Part shown: positions 27,175-38,624 of the stretch, in pieces
Position numbering within the stretch: position 1 is the stretch's first letter
How the letters are laid out: each line of letters begins with the position of its first letter
Origin: Rutpela maculata
Taxonomy: Eukaryota > Arthropoda > Insecta > Coleoptera > Cerambycidae
Direction of reading: 5' to 3'
Assembly (NCBI GenBank): GCA_936432065.2
Contig: OW386292.2
Coordinates: 104,923,829 to 104,987,828, forward strand
Length of the DNA: 64,000 nucleotides
The notes under the pieces: generated by a model
What the model saw: only the letters and a program-made list of their open reading frames with translations
Databases searched by the model: none
Told to the model about the DNA's origin: nothing
Program-made: the position numbers and the translations under genes

Positions 27175-27255
27175 CAGAATAAGGAAATATATTAAATATT
27201 TTGTCTATAGCTGTATGGAAAAAATTTATAAATGGGGTTAGAATATTAAATATAT
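27175..27255 (+). pseudogene. 3' end of the duplicated YR last exon
   Basis: AAATATATTAAATATTTTGT and the following GGAAAAAATTTATAAATGGG match 22415-22462. It continues with the same downstream DNA as at 22470-22560 (GAAAGCTG, GGACTCTAGCTT). Confidence 0.45.
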
Positions 27256-27370
27256 TAATCCACTTGTCATCTTCCGACGAAAGCTGCGGACTCTAGCTTA
27301 ATAATGTTTTATTTCCTTCTAAGAGTAATGTAATAGTTACGGATTCGACATTTGAAACACACTTCATGAT

Positions 27371-27540
27371 TTACATTAATTGTGACGATTCTTAACACAC
27401 TCTTTGTTTTGCATTAATTGTGACGAACATTAACTCACTCCTTGTTTTACATTAACTATGACGGATCTTAACACACTTCTTGGTTTACATTAATACTGAC
27501 GTATACTAACACACGTCGTATTCCACGATAACTGTGGCGG
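27371..27540. repeat. ~38-bp tandem repeat (TACATTAAYTGTGACGR)
   Basis: Four to five diverged units start at about 27371, 27410, 27448, 27486 and 27524. Each has a CATTAATTGTGACG-like core then TTAACACACTCTTTGT. Related phrases occur at 10730-10800. Confidence 0.65.
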
Positions 27541-27689
27541 ATACCTTTATGGCGAGTGTATTGTCAAACCACGGAGTGTATCAGAAATATAATCTGTACC
27601 ACCCTCTATACTAATTTTAAAGAAACCAATTGACACAAAATTATTGAATCCGTCATAAGTTGGTCTACAGGTGAATCAGTCATAATTAA

Positions 27690-27912
27690 TGTAATGCGTG
27701 TATGTGTGTGTGAGTGTGAGTGTGTGTGTGTGTGTGAAATCGGGTAGGCCAGTAATTTTAGGAATATCTTTTATATTGTAATTTTAGAATAGTTTAAGTC
27801 ATTTTTAGACAAAAAAAATTAACAATAAAGAAATTCATAATAATAAGAAATAGTTCTTTAAGTTATTGTTATTTTTCCATATTTTATTTAAATTAAATAT
27901 ATAAAGTTAAGT
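27690..27912 (+). repeat. Family A 3' end without its coding part
   Basis: GTGTGTGAAATCGGGTAGGC followed by the TTTAAATTAAATATATAAAG end matches 555-860. No family A coding sequence is recognisable upstream, so this is a truncated copy. Confidence 0.55.
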
Positions 27913-27913
27913 T

Positions 27914-28072
27914 ATAATGATTTTTATAGTATAAGTAAAAATTTGTGAATAAAAAAAATATTTTCCAAATACTGATATTTTACGATTGGGTTGTAATGAT
28001 GATTTTTATAGTTTAAGTAAAAAATTTGTGAATAAAAAAAATAATTTTTCAAATACTGATATTTTATTTCCT
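27914..28072. repeat. Two tandem ~80-bp units
   Basis: Two copies of a unit running from TAATGAT(GAT)TTTTATAG to CAAATACTGATATTTTA. The same unit stands once at 1619-1690. Confidence 0.6.
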
Positions 28073-28393
28073 GGCTCCTCTAACTGCACATGTCAGGTAA
28101 ATGGTGATGTGTACATAGACGTATACTGCGGTAGCACCGCGTCAGAGATGCCGAGTACTGCAATTTTTGCTAACTTCGATTAACTAACTAACGCTGAGTA
28201 GCAGAGTTGTTTTCCAATAATACACAACACCTGATCAGACGACCACCACCGCTGTCAACTCGCTGGGTTTTCCTGTATTGTACATTCACCACCCGCCGCC
28301 GTGGTGCTGTTAATTCAACGATGAACCCAAAACCAGTATATTCATAGATAAAGTTTGTTATTTTCTCTTTTGTAGGATACCAACAATACCACC

Positions 28394-28546
28394 ATGAATG
28401 ATAAAGGGGGGGAGGAGGAGGAACACCAGAATCAGCAGCAGCAGCAAGAGGAAGTTAACATGACAGATGAAGATTTTGAATTCGTAATGGTGACGTCGAG
28501 TTACACGGCGATGGTGGTGAGATTGTTGACGGAACTCTTAAAATGA
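28394..28546 (+). CDS. Small ORF, 50 aa, unknown
   Basis: An ATG in a favourable context (ACCATG) opens a 50-codon frame: acidic and glutamine-rich at the start (EEEEHQNQQQQQEE), hydrophobic at the end (MVVRLLTELLK). It is preceded at 28376 by TTTTGTAG, a plausible acceptor, so it may be one exon of a spliced gene. I recognise no family. Chance is possible at this length, but the composition is unlike the flanking AT-rich DNA. Confidence 0.3.
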   Translation: MNDKGGEEEEHQNQQQQQEEVNMTDEDFEFVMVTSSYTAMVVRLLTELLK

Positions 28547-28859
28547 GCCGTCAATTTTACTTAAAAATAGGCCCTAATCCGTTCAAAAAATTCAAATAGG
28601 CCTATCCTAGTACATCAAAAAATTCGCCAAGCCTAACTTGGCTCACCCTGTATACCCCCTTGTCAGAAGAAGGGAAAGGAATTAAAAATATTTTTTTTTA
28701 AGTCAATTCAGCAACAACCTTCCCCAATGAAAAATATTATTGTGACACTATGTATCTCTCCAACCGACCAAAACATAAACAAGAACTAATACGACGCACT
28801 TAGTAAAAATTATCAATAAGAAATAAACTAGCGTTAAGAGGCACTTGAAGCCTCATAAA

Positions 28860-29879
28860 GTATAAAAATTTATGGTCCAAGCGAGGGACGCACCGATGCC
28901 CCAGCCACCCACAGCGCGCGGGGTGCGGAAGAGCTGAGCTTATGCACACCAAACAAAGGAAAGCATTCCGTTGCATCGTTACGTTTAAAAATCAAAACGA
29001 CGCTCTCAGCGTCGTCGTGGAACAATGAAACTTCGGGCACCGTTAGCCAAAGCATCGAAGTAGATCTCACGAAAATTTCAAGTCCTTAGGACAGTCGGAA
29101 CTAATTATTTTGTCCACAAAGTGACTGTACCAGTTGGCTACAGGTAAACCGCGCATTCGGCGAACTCGCGACCTGCAACAGGTGGGAAACCGACGAATAC
29201 CATTGACCACTCCGCCAGCAAGCATAGGGGCGCGTGTCGGTCACGATATCAATTACCTGAAAGGTGTAGCTTCAATCAAAAGCCGAAGAGCACCTCCAGT
29301 AATTAAATCGCACCTCGACATTTAAAAAAATCGCCACAGCCACACCTCTGGTCGTGGAACGATAAAACTCGAGCACAGGCTAGCAAAAAGCCTCATCTAT
29401 ACATGGCGGTCAAGCCGCGCAAATGCGCCGCTTGATTCGCGAGATATTAATTAAAACGACCAAGAGACGCTTCGAAATTAAGAAATACTCACTTGTTGAT
29501 AGGCCAGGGAGCTGAGGGGTAGAAAAGCCCCGCTTCGTGTCCAACTTTACAACCCATGCTTTGTGGTAACAAAACTAGTTTTCGAAGCTCATCTCGAAGT
29601 TCTCGCCCAAATTTCCTTCAAGACACTTCTGCATAGTGTCGGCGCGCGCGTCGCGAAAAAATTCAGATCTAATTTAGTGTGTGTAATCAATTTAATCATC
29701 ATAAAACCAATTCCCTGTTCAGTGTAGTGAAGTTCAGTTCTCGAGAGAAATTTCAAATAAAAAATTCGCATTTTTGTGACGTCGTTCGAGATTGCATAAT
29801 TTCCGACGCCAGCGACGCTCAGCTCTTCTTAGGCCCTAGCCAAGTGTGTGCATAATTCAATCATCCAGTTCGCGTTCAT
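28860..29879. other. GC-richer stretch without a recognised gene
   Basis: The composition shifts sharply towards GC, with pieces such as GCGCGCGGGGTGCGG near 28914 and GGCGCGCGCGTCGCG near 29640. Frames are short. It could be the leader or LTR region of a retroelement or a CpG-rich promoter region. I see no LTR boundary or primer-binding site that I can support. Confidence 0.3.
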
Positions 29880-30640
29880 TTCATAGAGAGAAATAAGCCC
29901 TCAGCGAGATCTCCGATTTTTACTCGAAAAAAGTGTCATTTACATTAGCACTCTGAAATTTTTTACAAGTCAGATAGACGCCGATTTTTCATTAGCTCCG
30001 GTAAAGTGCTTTCAGCTCGGAACTAACTGATTCGACTCTCCATAGGCAAACCTACGTTCAGTAATTTTTTTTCGCGAATTCAAAGACGATAAAAAATTAT
30101 TGCATTTCGACACTTATAAAAATTTTCACAAGTCCACACAGTCATCGATTTTTTTGTAAAGTCGGTAGAGGTCAGTTCTCCTTTAGAACCCTGAATTCGT
30201 AATCACATCGGAAAAACTCCCCTTCAGTGATTTTTCCACGAATTTAGGGAATAAAAAATATTTTTTTCACAGTTCGGGACTTAACACAGTTGCTCAAACT
30301 CCGCTCAGTTTTCGATTTTTCTTTCCGTCCATTGACGCGTTTATAAGCTGAACGTAATTTTTCTGTGATATAGAGGTAAAAACCTACCCGCCATAATTTT
30401 TATTTGCAAATCAAAGGAAAAATTTCAATTTTAATTCAGTACGGGACTTCGAATTCCGTTTTACAAATTGATTTTTAATTCACTTAATCAATCCAATTTC
30501 AAGCTAAACGTATTTTTCCCAGCTCCTACAGAGGGAAACCTACCCTCCATAATTTTTATTTTGAAAATACGAACAAAAAATTTCATTTTAATTCGAACCT
30601 GACTTGTAAAATTTTTTGCTTCTCTCAGAGGCCTGATTCA
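29880..30640. repeat. Five diverged ~155-bp tandem units
   Basis: The phrase with CTCC...GGGAAACCTACCCTCCATAATTTTTATT (30519, best copy) recurs in weaker form at about 30364, 30205, 30036 and 29884, spaced 152-171 bases. Each unit also has a CGGGACTT or CGGAACT-like piece and a run of GATTTTT. No protein is encoded. The phasing is seen directly, the purpose is unknown. Confidence 0.5.
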
Positions 30641-31849
30641 AAATTAATCTTTTTCATTCGACCAACGAAATTTAAGTGTTAGTCGACAAGCACAGCAAAT
30701 CTCATTACTCGTTATCATCCAATTCTAAATTTAACACTTTTGCAAGTTTTAATTAATTCCAAAATTGAATAAAATTTCACCTCTACGTAAGTCAATCTCG
30801 GTGAGAGCTAAACCATAATCACCGGCCTACTTCAATTAAATCAGTAACTTGCTCGAATTAAATCGACAGGTGTTGTGAGTGATACCGGTGATATTCTCCT
30901 GGGATTACAGCGTTGGAGAGATACGTAAGCCATTGTCATTTTTTTAATTATTTTACATCGACGTCATTCGGCCCAGCTCAGGCAATTGTTCTGGAGATAG
31001 CCGCCACCGGCCCCCTGCCACTAACTAAATTCTTTCAGTCAAATTTTACCTGTTAATCGTTCGGAAATTCAGGCAGGCTATCTCTAAGCGAGGCCACTGC
31101 ATAGGTGTTAATTATCTCGATTACAGCTCGTGCTAGGTGTCAAACTACCGGGAACTTGTCACGGTTGTCTTCGAAGAATTCTCATAAAATTTAATTCATA
31201 TATACTACTTTCAAATTCGGTAATCCTTAATGCTCGAAAAATTTACGGCCCAAATTTTTATCAATTTTGCAATGAAAATCCTTGACTCACGTAATTTGAA
31301 ATTGTCGATGAAATTAGGGGGGGTGGTAGAAAATGAATGAATTTAAAGAGAAAATAAAGAATGACTTTTTTCGAAAAAAAATTCGTTACCAATATATTCA
31401 TTATTTAATGTTTAAAATAGGCATTTTTAAGGTGCCCCCCCCCCCCGCGTAATTCGAAAACCGAAAATTAAAATGTTGTTAAATTTTGAACATATAGGGG
31501 TTTTACAGCATGTCGATCAATAATATTGCATTAGTTTTTCAACAACAAAAAAATGCTTAATATAATTTCTCGAAAAATCGGCCCTTTATTTGTCAAAAAA
31601 ATGCACGCCAATGATTGAAATAAGTTTTGGCTGTTTAGTCGAAAAGGATATAGTAAAGGTCTTTGATATCTATCCAAATTTAGTTGAAATTGGATAGCTA
31701 ATAATTGAGCTACGAAGGTGTTGTTACCGCCGTGAAAAGTGGGACACATTGTATTTTAATATTAACAATAAGTTGAAAACGTGCACTCACACCAATGTAT
31801 TTTTTACATCCGTACCATATTGCCATTAGAATTACAGTATAAGAAAAGG
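30641..31849. other. No gene recognised
   Basis: AT-rich, with a C run at 31434-31446 and the end of a dispersed repeat (GTGGGACACATTGTATTTTA) near 31739. Nothing coding is supported. Confidence 0.35.
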
Positions 31850-32420
31850 ACATATTTTTAAATACAAAACTAAATTAAATGACTTCTTATTTAAATTTAA
31901 TAAATGTACACAAGGTCAAGTTAGATATATAGAAATAAATAAAGGCAATTCAAACAAAGCTACAAAATTTGTAATGGCTTCCCAGATTTTAAATATAATT
32001 TTAAAAAAAGTTCCTCCCAAGAATTTAAAATTTGTTTGTGTGACAAAATACAGCATTAGGGAAAAGGATAATGCCATAGCACCAACAGTCGACTAAACCC
32101 AAAACCTTCAAGAGGAAATTATAGCAAGTGATACTAGTGTTTTAGTGAGTGTGAATCCTGAAAGTGCTACAGCGGCGCAACTAGATTTAGTGAGTCGAGA
32201 TAATAGCACGGCCCAACTGGTTAACAGTGCAATTTCTGTAAGTACTGAGGCTGAATCGAATTTTTTATATCCAAGACTGTCTCAAATACCTGTAATGTAA
32301 ATGCCTTCAACAATTATCCTGTTAAACATTGTAATTTTAATATTAGTCATGTAAATGGGCAAGGTCTCCTTAATAATCTAACCTATAAGACGACATGGGC
32401 TTATCAAAACTAGATTAGAA
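31850..32420 (+). pseudogene. LINE ORF1 end and ORF2 start, decayed
   Basis: A frame rich in ordinary codons runs from about 31910 to a stop near 32298, interrupted by TAA at about 32094. It ends with LYPRLSQIPVM. A second frame then begins with a stretch resembling the first strand of an AP-endonuclease domain (NFNISHVNGQGLLNN, about 32329-32370), as at the ORF1/ORF2 boundary of Jockey- or CR1-like LINEs. It soon stops. The assignment rests on this pattern only. Confidence 0.45.
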
Positions 32421-32514
32421 TCGCGAAAACTCATGCCTGTATTTAATACAAAAAAAGAGTATCGACCCATGTAAATAGATATTTTGAAAATATTTGCACG
32501 TTATATATCGTGCA

Positions 32515-32690
32515 ACGATTTGTATTATACTATGTATCTTACATGTACAAACCTTTAGGGTAATAATAAAAATATTTAAACCTACTTTGTTGTTGTCTAT
32601 TTATTAAAAAATACTGTTGAGTTTTAGGCAAATTTCATGATTTTTTAAAACTTTCGTGTCTTTGAGGCAGAACAAAGCAGTCGAATTTTG
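32515..32690. repeat. Direct repeat, left copy
   Basis: About 172 bases including ACATGTACAAACCTTTAGGG and TACTGTTGAGTTTTAGGC return almost unchanged at 34925-35095, in the same direction. The pair brackets a Harbinger relic. It may be two insertions of one element 3' end, or a segmental duplication. Confidence 0.7.
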
Positions 32691-32967
32691 TAAATATATT
32701 TTGACAGTTATTATTTTGTGTCTGTGCAGTATCTTTCCCACAATGGCGGAAAACCAATTTCGAAAAACAATAATTTCGATCCACCCTACTACGCAGTGGT
32801 ATTTCAGTTGTGCTACAGATTGCAACGAAAGTTGATTAGTGTACCTTTCAATTAATTCTATCGACGCGTTGCTCTTTTTGTTATCTTGTTGTTCGTTTTA
32901 ACTAATTTGAAGATATTCATTAGGGCCCCAGCCCGCTATTGTTGTCGTATTAGTGAAGATAGTGAGG

Positions 32968-33660
32968 ATGCATTCTTCAAGCAGTGAAAGTGACAAAGAA
33001 AGCGTAGGAAACGCTAGTAACGAATTACAGTTTATAGCGGGAATTGCCGCTGCTCCCATTATTTTGGAAAAATCGCAAAACGAAGGGTGGACGAGGCAAT
33101 TGGAATACTGGCAAAGGAATACGAAGCAACATTTGGTAAACTACTTGTCGCGAAAGGTTTATTAAAAAAAATAACAACATGAAAACAAGGTTGAAGAAGA
33201 AAACGGGTAAAGGAAAACTGGAAATAAAGCGATCAAATTGTTGTATTGGGAGAGGCAGTTACTGCAGGCTATGGAAGGTGACAAAAATCCTACTATTGGA
33301 AGAATAAAGGGGTCTTGCAGATTGGTATTGATGAAGAAGGATCGACTCAGCAAAGAGAGATAGAACCAACTCCACAGCGAAGAGGGAGTGAATCATCGGT
33401 ACAGCAAAGAGGGAGTAAAGCATCTCCTGAGCAATCATCTAGTGGTGTCACGGCTGTTCAACCAGTATTGTTGCCAGCAAAACGAAAATTAGCGACAGAG
33501 AAGTATTAAACAGATGAAACTAGAAGACTAACTACAAAAGAACTCCAACGCTTAGTGCTGTTATAGCGGTACCACATGAGTGTAGTACAACGGGAATACT
33601 ATGAAACGATGCAGCGTAAGGAATCTACACCGAAAATTGTTGGCGAGGGAAATATAACGT
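32968..33660 (+). pseudogene. Myb/SANT-like DNA-binding protein of a Harbinger element, decayed
   Basis: The ATG at 32968 opens a serine/acidic N-terminus (MHSSSSESDKESVGN), then a tryptophan-bearing stretch (GWTRQLEYWQRNTKQ), and stops at 33163. Further open pieces at 33315-33509 (glutamine/serine-rich) and 33515-33640 (TTKELQRLVLL, REYYETMQRK) continue the protein in shifted frames. PIF/Harbinger elements carry such an accessory protein beside the transposase, and a transposase relic faces it at 33775-34075. It is broken. Confidence 0.5.
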
Positions 33661-33774
33661 ACCTACTTAACCTCATTAATTTTAACCTCGTTTTATTTGA
33701 GTTCACAATGTTTAGTTTCAGACAAAAAGAATTTGAGTTTATTCTACTGTAAGATTGAAAACCGACGTTTCAGT

Positions 33775-34075
33775 CGGTCAAAACATCATTCAATTATTAC
33801 TCTCCTTTTTGAAAAGTTTCTTATATTTTAACACAGCACTCGAAATGGAGTCATGAGGCATCCCATATGCGTTATCACCAAGTAGCACAGCATATCCTTT
33901 ATTTTGTAATTGTAAGCACACTTGTGAATTTCTCCATATCCTCGAGTCATGCACGGATCCAGGTCAACACTAGTGAACATTTATTTGGCATCACAAGTGG
34001 CTTGCACATTCAGAGTAGGCTTACCTTTTCGATTAATGTACTCATCTCCATGGAGTTTTGGTTTCAGTATCCCTT
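33775..34075 (-). pseudogene. Harbinger DDE transposase fragment
   Basis: Read leftward from 34075: HGDEYINRKGKPTLNVQA, then a stop, then pieces typical of DDE_Tnp_4 domains in shifted frames near 33960 and 33890. The fragment stops abruptly at 34075, where a different repeat begins. It pairs with the Myb-like relic at 32968 as a convergent two-gene element. Confidence 0.55.
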
Positions 34076-34924
34076 TGTGACATACAGGGTCATTCGCGGA
34101 AAGCGGGTATTAGACGTTTCTTGGGATCTGTCGAGTTTAGAAATTTGAAAATTGGTATGAAGGAGTTTTTGGATATGACGGATCTAACGAAAATTTTCAT
34201 GCATGTGTTACTTCCGCTTATACCGGATGTATCACCTAACTTTGTTATTTTAAATAGAACACCCTGTATATTATTGCATATTTCGATTCCTCATAAAATT
34301 TTAGCTTAGGTTTATGTACCACGACATACTCTTAAACATACCGGTTTTCGACATAATATTTTTGGAGATTTTTTACGATTCCTACCCTTCGGGAAAAAAA
34401 AATCGATATCTTCTGTCATGTAGCCGATTAAGAAATTTTCTTTTCAAACTCATACAAGTACCCTATAATCTAACTAAAAGCTGCCTTATGTTTTCACAGT
34501 ATCATACATTTTCATAGTTGAACGTTGTTTTAGTTTAAACGTCAAAAGTCAGTATATTATATTTCACAGAATCTAATAGAGTATTAAATTCTACATCGAT
34601 TGATATTCCCTTACCTAGCTCTCGTTGTTTTTTTATTATAGATGAATATTTGCAAAATGTACATACAAAATCAGCACTGTTTGCACTTGTTTACGTTTTA
34701 TCGAAAATACCATTATAGTTTAAAACTGTATTTTTTCTAAAGCAAGTGCTGTATAGAAACGAAAAAATTTGAGCATCTACGTCATGCTATACAGACAACG
34801 CAAAAGTTCTTCGACCATAGGAAAGTTGAGAGCAATTTACACTTACTTAATCCCACTATCGTAAATATCCAGTGAGGTCTCCAGTGTTGGCAGATCTACT
34901 TTATTCATATACAATGACGCCAAC
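34076..34924. other. Dispersed repeat end, no gene
   Basis: TACAGGGTCATTCGCGG at 34083 and ATAGAACACCCTGTATATTA at 34253 face each other like the two ends of a short element of about 190 bp. The rest is AT-rich with no gene. Confidence 0.4.
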
Positions 34925-35095
34925 TATTTGTATTACACTATGTCTCTTACATGTACAAACCTTTAGGGTAATAATAAAAATATTTAAACCTACTTTGTTG
35001 TTTTCTATTTATTAAAAAATACTGTTGAGTTTTAGGCAAATTTCACGATTTTTAAAACTTTCGTGTCTTTGGGGCAGTACAAAGCAGTCGAATTT
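34925..35095. repeat. Direct repeat, right copy
   Basis: Second copy of the 32515-32690 repeat, with a handful of differences. Confidence 0.7.
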
Positions 35096-35398
35096 AGTTG
35101 TAGTACTCTGCTACTGCATCTAGCCACTTACTCCAGCAGTGGCTAATTTCAACCAATGAGAATAAGGGTGGGCTGTGGAATAGGGGGGGTTGGTGGGATG
35201 AATTTCTCTACGTTAGCGTCACTGACGCCGAGGAGGAAGTTCTTTTTGTCTTCAACTTTTAAGTCGATCAGACGTGTTCGTGCTTTTAAAGCTTTAATTC
35301 TTTGAGTTTTGTATTCCTTTGTGGAAATTTATCTCTAAAAACTAGAAATAGAAGGTGCAAGAAGGTCTCCATCACCAATTGTGAATACCCTGACGGCG

Positions 35399-36402
35399 AT
35401 GGAATTCGTAGCCAACTACCGACCATCGCAGGATGATATTGTGTTACCCACGCGCAATAATGGCGGCGGCTCACAACGGCTCCCGGCTTCCAACGCCTTT
35501 GGCGACATCCATGTAATTTCTTATTTTAATTAAAACAAAAAGTATGTAAGTCATGAAATGCTTAATATCTAAATATTCTCTTTTCAGGCGGACATGTATG
35601 TTACTGAGGAAGATCTCAACAACATCGACCCTGCTTTTTTGCGTCTCCTGGATGAGGTATAAAACACGCCACAGACAGCCAGCCTCCACGGCCAACCAGG
35701 GAGCAACAATGTCGGCGTCGGTGCAACTGCAGAGTGTCAGGGTGAGTTGAGTGTGCCGAAAAAAAATCTCGCTCGGTCTTCGCCTACTGTTACGAAGAAG
35801 GTATTCATCGATGATTCTGATTTTGAACTCTGAGTTCGAAACCCAAGAAAATTAAATCAGCATCTTCGTCATAGAAGAATAAAGTTGACGATGCACAGTC
35901 AGGCCCTTCAAAGATTTCTCTACCTGCGAAGAGTGGTTTAGTGGTCAGGTCGAAACCCTTGGCCTCTAAAAAATCCAACAACAAAAGGATGCAGGTAGCG
36001 AAATCTAAGAAGGGCGATAATAATTCAATTCTGCGCAATATTTTGAATGAGCAGAAATCTGTACCAGTCCTTCTAAGCCCTATTAAAGATAAGCCTAAAA
36101 ACGTAAAATTTGAAACAGCAAAGAAAGGCAAAGGGCTGGTAAATAAAACTGCTCCAAAAAAGTCGGGTGTGAAAAAGATGACTGTTCCTCGTAAACTTAC
36201 CGGTAACAACGGTTTAGAACAAGCCACTTGTTCTCAACCGGCGAGACCGGAAATTCGTAAGAGTACTCCGGTTGTGAATCGGAATGATTCCGATTCAGAA
36301 CCGGAGATTTCTTTCTCAAGCCAACGATAGGAGTATCGTTAACAGCTTCGCTAAGCTGTACGCGAAACTTAAAAGGGAGGCAGCGGAAACAATGGCGGCT
36401 CG
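35399..36402 (+). pseudogene. Family A repeat gene, copy 3, with intron
   Basis: This is the most complete copy. Exon 1 is 35399-35512 (38 codons from ATG, start MEFVANYRPSQDD). The intron is 35513-35587 with a GTAATT donor and CTCTTTTCAG acceptor, phase 0. Exon 2 starts at 35588. The frame is stopped by TAA at 35660, although the following 57 codons stay open in the same frame and match copy 2. It is stopped again at 35831, and the main lysine-rich part is open at 35941-36330. The acidic region (NDSDSEPEIS) is followed by a frameshift, and the coiled-coil tail is truncated near 36400. Function is unknown. Because the intron is kept, copying was at DNA level. Confidence 0.55.
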
Positions 36403-36662
36403 AGAATTTAAAAAAAAATGTCTAAAGTCATATTGAATGACAAAAAAAAAACACTTTAAAAAATTAAACAAAAAAAAATCTCGTATTAAAAAGAAATAGT
36501 TTTAAGTCTTTGTTATTATTAGCGTAGTTATTCGTATATGTAATTCTTCTTCTTTTCATTTTCTTTATAAAAATTTTATGTAATAAATAATTTTGCAATT
36601 CCTGTTTTTTTTCATGTTTTATTTAAATTAAATGTATAAAGTTAGGTTAGGAAACCTAGGCA
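36403..36662 (+). repeat. Family A 3' untranslated region, copy 3
   Basis: Matches 630-865 closely, including TCGTATTAAAAAGAAATAG and the terminal GTTAGGTTAGGAAACC. Confidence 0.65.
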
Positions 36663-36786
36663 TATATACACATATATAGTTATATTTATACAGGTCATTA
36701 AAAAGACAAAATTTCCTCAAGGCTACGCAGGAGAATGCGTTATTTGACTAAAAATTACAAATTTTCTGTTTTCGTACTGCATATAC

Positions 36787-36793
36787 TATAAAG
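36787..36793 (+). promoter_or_regulatory. TATA box of the cysteine-rich gene
   Basis: TATAAAG lies 24 bases before the ATG at 36811, so the leader would be very short or the start lies elsewhere. Confidence 0.35.
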
Positions 36794-36810
36794 TATTAAT
36801 AAGTGTTAAA

Positions 36811-37120
36811 ATGCCTTTTCCAAAAGAGTGGGAATCCAAACCAACCATCGCCGCATACCCATATAGTACGTATAACCAAATTGTGTGTCATAATTGTTAC
36901 GTGTCCTGGCCGAAGGAGTACATGAATTCATGTACGGGATTGTGTAGAAAATGTAGAGAGGCGAATCCTGTGCCAATTAAGAAAAGCCAAGGGGTTCGAG
37001 GAAGAGATTCAGGCGAGCGCCAAGAAAATGAATGCCCCAAGTGTCTGCAGCTGTTAACTCGCCCAAATTTCGGAGTAAGAAGAGATGTTTGCAATGTGTG
37101 CAAGGTGGACCATTCATTAA
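36811..37120 (+). CDS. Cysteine-rich zinc-ribbon-like protein, part 1
   Basis: From the ATG at 36811 the frame encodes repeated CxxC pairs (CHNCYVSW, CRKCREA, CPKCLQL, CNVCKVDH), as in RING- or zinc-ribbon proteins that bind zinc. The family is not recognised. At 37120 the gene is interrupted by a PIF/Harbinger element. Across the element (counting one TAA) the frame continues exactly at 39726 with further CxxC pairs, so the uninterrupted gene would have 158 codons before the stop. It lies about 150 bases after the end of family A copy 3, which may or may not be meaningful. Confidence 0.6.
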
Positions 37121-37459
37121 GGGCGGTGGTCCACACGACGGTAACGGCACGATTTGCCGCGGACGATAAATCGAACGCGATATCGCGACGACCAAAATTC
37201 ATACATTTAACATACAATTGAATGGGGTGCTCGCCCACTGGGTCGTATAATCGAAAATATCGTCCGGTAAAACGTTAACCGCAGAAACCCGCGATTTGGC
37301 GGTCAGAAGTCGCGCGAAATCGTATCGCGTGACTGTTGAACGCCAATAGGAATTAATGATCTCTAGCCGACACGACGGCATTCGCTACGATATTGCCAGT
37401 ACAGCGTTGTCAGTGTGTACAGATACAGTACCTAGTTCAGTAAGTTTATTAATTTGAAT

Positions 37460-37693
37460 ATGCCACCAAAGAGAAAATTTTGCTTTGAAGTAATCGACTT
37501 AATTGAAGCGGTAGAAAGTAAAAAATGTTTGTGGGATAAAAGATCTGACGAATATAAGGATAGGAATTTAAAAGACCGCGAATGGAAAAATGTGTGCCAT
37601 ATATTACAGCCCCAGTTTGACGAAATGGCAAATGATGAAAAAAAAAAAAATACAAAATTACATCTACAAAATTACATACAAAATTTCATCTGA
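37460..37693 (+). pseudogene. MADF-like accessory protein of the Harbinger element, first exon
   Basis: ATG at 37460. The beginning looks like a MADF DNA-binding domain (CFEVIDLIEAVESKKCLWD, then REWKNVCHIL), which accompanies transposases of this superfamily and helps nuclear import or DNA binding. It ends in a poly-A/low-complexity tail with a stop at 37691, so the rest of the domain is lost. Confidence 0.6.
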
Positions 37694-37741
37694 TTAATGC
37701 TTTTAATTGTTCAATCGCCGTGTGACTTTATTGTTATTAAG

Positions 37742-38624
37742 TTATATTCTTGACATCTGCCATGGTAAAGAACCTTCAGGGCTAACAAAATAATCTGAAA
37801 ATATATCTCTTAAGTCGTTGGCACGTCTTCCTCCTCGAGATGGTGCAATTTGAGGCAAATCCTGAAATCCTTTACTGACATAATAGTCATCATATTTCTT
37901 TCCATCTCTCTCTCGAACTAAGTTATGAAGGATCACACAAGCCTTGATGATATCTATTGAGAAAGATTTTCCTACGTTTAATGATCTGTGGAAAATTCGC
38001 CATTTATTTCTAAGTATACCAAAACCACATTCCGCATATCTACGAGCTCGACATAAACGGTAGTTAAATATTTTTTTCTTATCTTCAAGATGTTTACGTC
38101 TGCCGTATGGTCGCAGTAGGAATGTACTTTGACTAAAAGCCTCATCGCCGACTAAAACATACGGTAAAGAAATTGTAGGCGTTACTGGGCTTTCCAATGG
38201 AATTTCCAGTGTGGCATTTTGTAGTTTCTTCCAAAAATCAGTTTGCTGAAATATTGAAGAATCAGTATCCTTTCCATAAGCACCCACGTCAATGTAAACG
38301 AAACGATAATCCGCATCCACAATTGCCAAAAGAACAATTGAAAAATAACTTTTATAATTAAGATTCATAGACCCACTTCCTGGAAAGTTACGTACACGTA
38401 TATGCTTTCCGTCCACAGCACCGATGCAATGTGGAAAATGAGCCTTTTTTTGAAATTCATCAGCAATTACAACCCATCTATCTTTGTCAGGTTTTGGTAT
38501 GCAATGTGCATGGAAAGTTGACCAAATGGTAAGGCAAACCTTTCGAACAATTCGGCGAATGGTTGTTATGCCTAACCGATATGTATAGTGAAGATCCGTA
38601 AAGGTGTTTCCACTTGCTAAATAT
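37742..38624 (-). pseudogene. Harbinger DDE transposase, main exon
   Basis: DDE_Tnp_4 domain. The first aspartate is in AVDGKHIRV (about 38405-38420), the second in VGDEAFS (about 38140) and the glutamate in AECGFGIL (about 38030). It begins after a TTTCAG acceptor (38625-38626 on this strand) and ends at a TGA/TAA-type stop at 37742. This exon itself is open and complete. The upstream exon (39553-39268) is shifted, so the full protein is probably not made. The enzyme would cut the element ends and insert at TWA sites. Confidence 0.8.

Noticed and set aside
27371..27540. Evenly spaced repeats considered as a CRISPR array
   Set aside because: Units are diverged and directly adjacent without unique spacers, in eukaryotic DNA.
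35805..36227. 140-codon minus-strand ORF opposite family A copy 3
   Set aside because: Antisense of the lysine-rich coding stretch. The plus strand is conserved between copies.
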